From Dipteronia dyeriana (Eukaryota; Streptophyta; Magnoliopsida; Sapindales; Sapindaceae), in assembly GCA_032871835.1 (NCBI GenBank), contig CM065299.1:41924706-41988705 (forward strand): a stretch of 64,000 nucleotides of DNA. Reading direction: 5' to 3'. A program made the translations under genes and the position numbers. Within the stretch, counting starts at the first letter, position 1; each line of letters starts with the position of its first letter. Shown in pieces: positions 60,023 through 64,000 of the stretch. The notes below the pieces were generated by a model. The model did not search any database. It saw nothing but the letters and a program-made list of their open reading frames with translations, and was not told where the DNA came from.

Positions 60023-60555
60023 CTATAGAAAATGTGTCATATCTCTCATCCCCATGTTCTCTAGATGCCCATCAAAACTCTTTTGAGGAAGAGCCTTTGT
60101 AAAGGGATCCGCTAGATTTTCTGCTGACGCGATCTTTGTAATCGTCATGTCACCCTTATGCACAATTTCCCTTAAAAGGTGAAACTTTCTTTCAATGTGT
60201 TTCCCTCTCTTATGACTTCTTGGTTCTCTTGAATTAGCCACTGCTTCACTATTGTCACAATAGATAGTGATCTGCTTATTCGCATCATGAACCACTTCCA
60301 AGTCAATCAGGAATTGGCAGAGCCAGACAGCCTCTTTAGCAGCCTCGCATGCGGCAATATACTGGGCTTCCATGGTGGAATCAGTAATACAAGATTGCTT
60401 GATACTCCTCTATATGACTGCCCCTCCTCCAATGGTAAACACAGATCCTGATGTCGAACTCCTAGAGTTAGAATCTGACTAAAAATCAGAATCTGTATAC
60501 CCAACGGGAATTAAATCCCCTCCAGAGTATACAAGCATATAATCTCTTGTTCTCC
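60023..60555 (-). pseudogene. RNase H of element I
   Basis: Sense MEAQYIAACEAAKEAVWLCQ, TIYCDNSEAVANSREPRS, KRGKHIERKFHLLREIV, ENLADPFTKALP and RDMTHFL. It is open for 116 codons, then frame changes toward RT. Confidence 0.9.
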
Positions 60556-61470
60556 TAATACTTAAAAAATATGCTTGACTGCCGTCCCGTGATCAGGACC
60601 AGGCTTCGATTGAAACCTGGTAACTATGCCTACAACAAAACAAATATCTGGTCTAGTATAGAGCATTGCATACATGAGACTTCCAACTACCGATGCATAT
60701 GGAACCCTACTCATGAATTGCTCTTCATGCTCATTCTTAGGAACTTGTTCCTTAGAAAGTTGGATTCCATGCCTGAAAGGTAACATACCTTTCTTGGAAT
60801 CTCTCATGGAAAACCTGGACAAGATTTTATCTATGTATGAAGCTTGGGATAATGTAATCGTTCTATTCTTTCTATCCCTTATGACTTGGATACCAAGAAT
60901 ATAACTTGCTTCTCCTAAGTCCTTCATATCAAATTGTTTTGCTAACCATTATTTTATTGATGTCAATACACCTACATCGTTTCCGATGAGTAGTATATCG
61001 TCAACGTAAAGAACTAGGAAAACCAATTTGTCGCCTTTAATCCTTTTGTATACACAATGTTTATCAAGGTTTTGAATGAATCCAAAACCTTTAATGGCTT
61101 GATCGAACCTTATGTTCCAGGATCTGGATGTTTGCTTCTATCCATATGTGGATCTTTGCAACTTGCAGACCCTTTCCTCTTGGCCCTTTTCAATGAATCC
61201 TTTCGGTTGCATTAAATAGATGATTTCATCAAGACTTCTATTAAGGAATGTTGTCTTGACGTCCATTTGCCAAATCTCTAGGTCTAGAGATGCCACAATG
61301 GATAAGAGTATCCTAATGGATTTAAGCATGGCCACAGGAGAGAAGGTTTCTTCATAATCTATACCTTCCTTCTGTGTATAACCTTTAGCTACCAATCAAG
61401 CTTTAAAGGTTTCCACCTTACCATCCATTCCTCTTTTCCCTCTTGTATACCCACTTGCACCCAATGGGTT
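60556..61470 (-). pseudogene. Reverse transcriptase of element I
   Basis: 61395-61138 reads YTQKEGIDYEETFSPVAMLK, IWQMDVKTTFLN and QPKGFIEKGQEERVC. The YVDD box is at 60997-61008 within LVLYVDDILLIG. 60927-60562 reads MKDLGEASYILGIQVIRDR, SYIDKILSRF and YASVVGSLMYAMLYTRPDI. A few stops separate the frames. Confidence 0.92.
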
Positions 61471-62465
61471 TTATCCCTTTAGAAAGTCTACAAGAGACCA
61501 AACTTTGTTTTTGAACATAGATTCAATTTCGGATTGCATTGCCTTTTGCCAACGGCGAAAATCAACATCTTCCATTGCTTCCTTGTACGTATAGGGATCA
61601 TCGTCGTCCGAAAGATTATCTACAGATTCTCCTAGACCAATGTATCTCTTGGGTTGTCTAACAAGCCTCCCACTTCGACGAGGTATGGTAGATTGTTGAT
61701 CTTGTATTGGTACGGAACTTACAATTGGGTTTGGTTGCGAAACCTCTTGTGGAATTGTATCTCCTAAAAGCTCATTTAGGACAATTCTACTTTTAGGCAC
61801 AAAATTATTCATATAGTCCTTTTCTTGAAAATTGGCATTTGTCGAAATAAATACTTTAAGATCTGAAGGACTATAAAATTAATATCCTTTTGTTCCTTTT
61901 GGATACCTTACAAATATACATATTTCTGAACGGGACTCCATCTTTTCTTTCTTTCCTTCTAACATGTGCGCAGGACATCCAAATATCCTTAAGTGTTGTA
62001 AACTAGGCTTTCGCCCGGTCCACAACTCATGCCGTGTTTTAGGAACCGACTAAGATGGTACATCATTTAGAATATACATGGCAGTTTGTAAAGCATATCC
62101 CAAAAAGAATTAGGGGTTGAATAACTCAACATAGACCTAACTATATCCAAAAGAGTTATATTTCTCTTTTCTACCACCCTTTTTTGTTAAGGTGTGCCTG
62201 GTGCAGAAAACTGAGAAATTATTCCATTATCAATAAGATATTGTTGAAACTCACCGAATAGATATTTTCCACCACGATCAGACCTCAAGATTTTTATGCG
62301 TTTATCACGCTGATTTTCTACTTTAGCTTTAAATGCTTTGAAGATATCAAAAGCATCCGAATTATGTCTAATGAGAAACACATAGCCAAATCTTGAGTGA
62401 TCATACATGAAAGTGATGAAGTACTCATATCCACCTCTAGCTTGAATGCTCATAGGTCCACACAC
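61471..62465 (-). pseudogene. Integrase and linker of element I
   Basis: 62465-62187 reads CGPMSIQARGGYEYFITF, LIRHNSDAFDIFKAFKAK and SDRGGKYLFGEFQQYLID, ending SAPGTP. The stretch at 62186-61813 is broken. 61812-61471 reads FVPKSRIVLNELLGD, SGRLVRQPKRYIGLGESV and MQSEIESMFKNKVWSLVD. Confidence 0.9.
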
Positions 62466-62477
62466 ATCAGTGTGTAT

Positions 62478-62990
62478 CTATCCTAAACATTTGATGGCTC
62501 TTGCGCCTTTGGTCGTAAACGACCTTTTGGTCATTTTACCTTCCAAACAAGATTCATAAGTTGGTAGATCATCAACCTTTAAGTCACTTAGAGGTCTGTC
62601 ACTTACCAATCTTTTAATCCTATTAAGGTTAATATGACGTAAGCGCAAATGCCATATGTAGGTTTCATCTTTTGATAATTTTACTCTTTTATGATTAGGT
62701 TCCGTTGATTCCGTGCCTAATAAGTGAGAGATATTTCCATGCAAATAGAATAAATCATTTTCCAATGTACCTTTGCAAATAAATTTTTCATTCTTTACTA
62801 ATAATAAAAGCTTTATTAAAAGTAACCGAATAACCAAATTTATTTAAACAAGAAACTGAAATTAAATTTCTCTTGAATTGAGGTACATAATAAACGTTTA
62901 TTAAATCTAAATGCCTACTAGAATCTAAATTTATTCTAATATCTCCCAGTACACTAGTGGACACCAAAGCTCCATTACCAAAATTCAAGT
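62478..62990 (-). pseudogene. Remnant protease end and GAG-pre-integrase of element I
   Basis: FGNGALVSTSVLGDIRI and YYVPQFKRNLISVSCLNK (62988-62788) are followed by IWHLRLRHINLNRIKRLV and YESCLEGKMTKRSF (62837-62478). No Asp-Ser/Thr-Gly motif precedes it. Confidence 0.88.
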
Positions 62991-63465
62991 TGAATTCATT
63001 CTTATTCAGTCTATTCCTTTAACCCTTTTCACCACAAAGGAAACATTTCCCTTTGATCTTGGTTACTTTCTTGGTCTCCTTCTAAGAAGGCCCAAGTTGC
63101 TTTTTCCTCTGTTGTTTCTTGACCTTCTAACGTGTCTTAATAGTAGCAACTTTATCAACCTTTTGTATCCCTGTCTAGAGACATCATAATATCGACAGCA
63201 GTCTTCATTCCTTCATTTTGCTGTTGCAACATGTCGGAGATGATGGCCATAATGTAACGTACATTTAGCCATATCATCTGAAGACTTCCACTACTGATAC
63301 TCATCTCTTTGCTTCTGAGTAGATTCATTAGTTTTGTGGTTAAGGAATATACAGAATGAACTTATACTTTTCAGCTTGCAACAACAACCCAATATTCCTT
63401 TTCCATGTGACATTATCATCAGTTAAAGTATTATCTTTTAGGATATTGATTAGGGATGGGGTTAT
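62991..63465 (-). pseudogene. Gag of element I, start codon lost
   Basis: In sense TPSLINILKDNTLTDDN follows ATA where B and G have ATG (63465-63463). Several stops follow. A zinc-knuckle start KGKCFLCGEKG then a stop (about 63053-63020) is joined directly to NKNEFNL, as in B. Confidence 0.82.
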
Positions 63466-63479
63466 GATTTCTTTTTAAT

Positions 63480-64000
63480 AACAAAAATTATATAAGTAAA
63501 TAATCATGATTAAGCACTTTTGAATATTTATCTTGAATTAAATGAAATAATTCAATCGTAAAAATTCAACGGTGATCCAACACCCATAAATGTCACGCCT
63601 CCTTTGGGAGTATGCACCATTTACTAGTTGGACTAGGTCCCACCTAATTGTTAACATAACAACCAACGTTTTCTATTTTAGCCTTGCAATTTTATTAACA
63701 AGAACTCTTTGGAGGATATTAATAAAATTACATTAAGTGTGTTACCAAGTTATCGACCTTCAATTTAATCCCTCACGAATATCCCTCCTTTAGGAGTAGA
63801 TATCGTTTGGGCTAATTGTCTAGTCTATCCTTGTAAGGAAGTATCTTGCTAAATTCCATTCATGAATACCTCTTGTGAGGTTATTCACGAAACATAAAGC
63901 TCAACTAAACTTAGAGGCCGTAGGTGTTCCAAAACACTTTCTCCCACTCAATTGTTTAAGGCGTGTGATCGAATTCCAAAGAATGATTTACCAAGTTATC
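63480..64000 (-). other. Leader of element I
   Basis: Homologous to the leaders of B and G just before gag. The primer site and leader ORF would lie beyond the window. Confidence 0.8.

Larger units (their letters stand above)
57604..64000 (-). mobile_element. Ty1/copia element I (family C1), 3' LTR to leader; 5' LTR beyond window
   Basis: The 3' LTR is 57604-60008 (2405 bp). The interior continues to the right edge, where the last 500 bases match the C1 leader (counterpart about 18540-19110 in B). The left flank is GAGAG (57599-57603) in J. It is the most complete C1 coding region in the window, but it has stops, frame changes and a lost gag start. It shares with B the join that removes the protease active site. 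Confidence 0.92.

Overview
This window is nuclear DNA of a flowering plant, most likely a eudicot. It is AT-rich and almost entirely made of LTR retrotransposons. There is one recognisable host gene, and its exon-intron structure can be read in full. There is no bacterial, CRISPR, rRNA or organellar content. The species cannot be named from the sequence alone.

Left third (1-27034): a five-layer nest. A Ty1/copia gag-protease fragment (E, minus, 25947-27034) was hit by copia element A (minus; only its 5' LTR and leader are in the window). The LTR of A was split by copia element B (plus, 1643-24492, TSD CTATT). The 5' LTR of B was split by a 14-kb Ty3/gypsy element C of the Tat lineage (minus, 2965-17023, TSD AAGAT). 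C holds a copia solo LTR D (9633-11772, TSD GTTTG) between its second RNase H and its integrase. A, B, D and the later G and I belong to one copia family, here called C1, with LTRs of about 2-2.5 kb. C carries gag, protease, RT, RNase H, a second archaeal-type RNase H and integrase on the minus strand. It also carries an extra, apparently spliced ORF on the plus strand.

Middle (27035-35610): the only low-repeat region. A four-exon gene on the minus strand (29762-34553) encodes a 191-residue COA1-type cytochrome oxidase assembly protein. Its reading frame is intact across all four exons. Its 3.9-kb third intron contains a 1.66-kb miniature LTR element (F, TSD CATGA) that has captured part of a polypyrimidine-tract-binding-protein RRM. 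The upstream region has a TGGGCT (site II) motif.

Right part (35616-64000): C1 element G (plus) carries a 1.8-kb MULE-like terminal-inverted-repeat element in its 5' LTR. A complete but decayed 9.3-kb copia element H (minus, 42774-52072) lies in its reverse transcriptase. Its 3' LTR is cut by a further LTR-like sequence K at 53599. Next comes a degenerate second Tat element J (minus), interrupted at 57604 by C1 element I (minus), which runs off the right end.

All the transposon genes seen have stops, frameshifts, deletions or lost catalytic residues, so none looks autonomous. The points of most interest are the captured PTB RRM in F, the spliced antisense gene in C, a protease-site deletion shared by two separately inserted C1 elements, and the depth and legibility of the nest.
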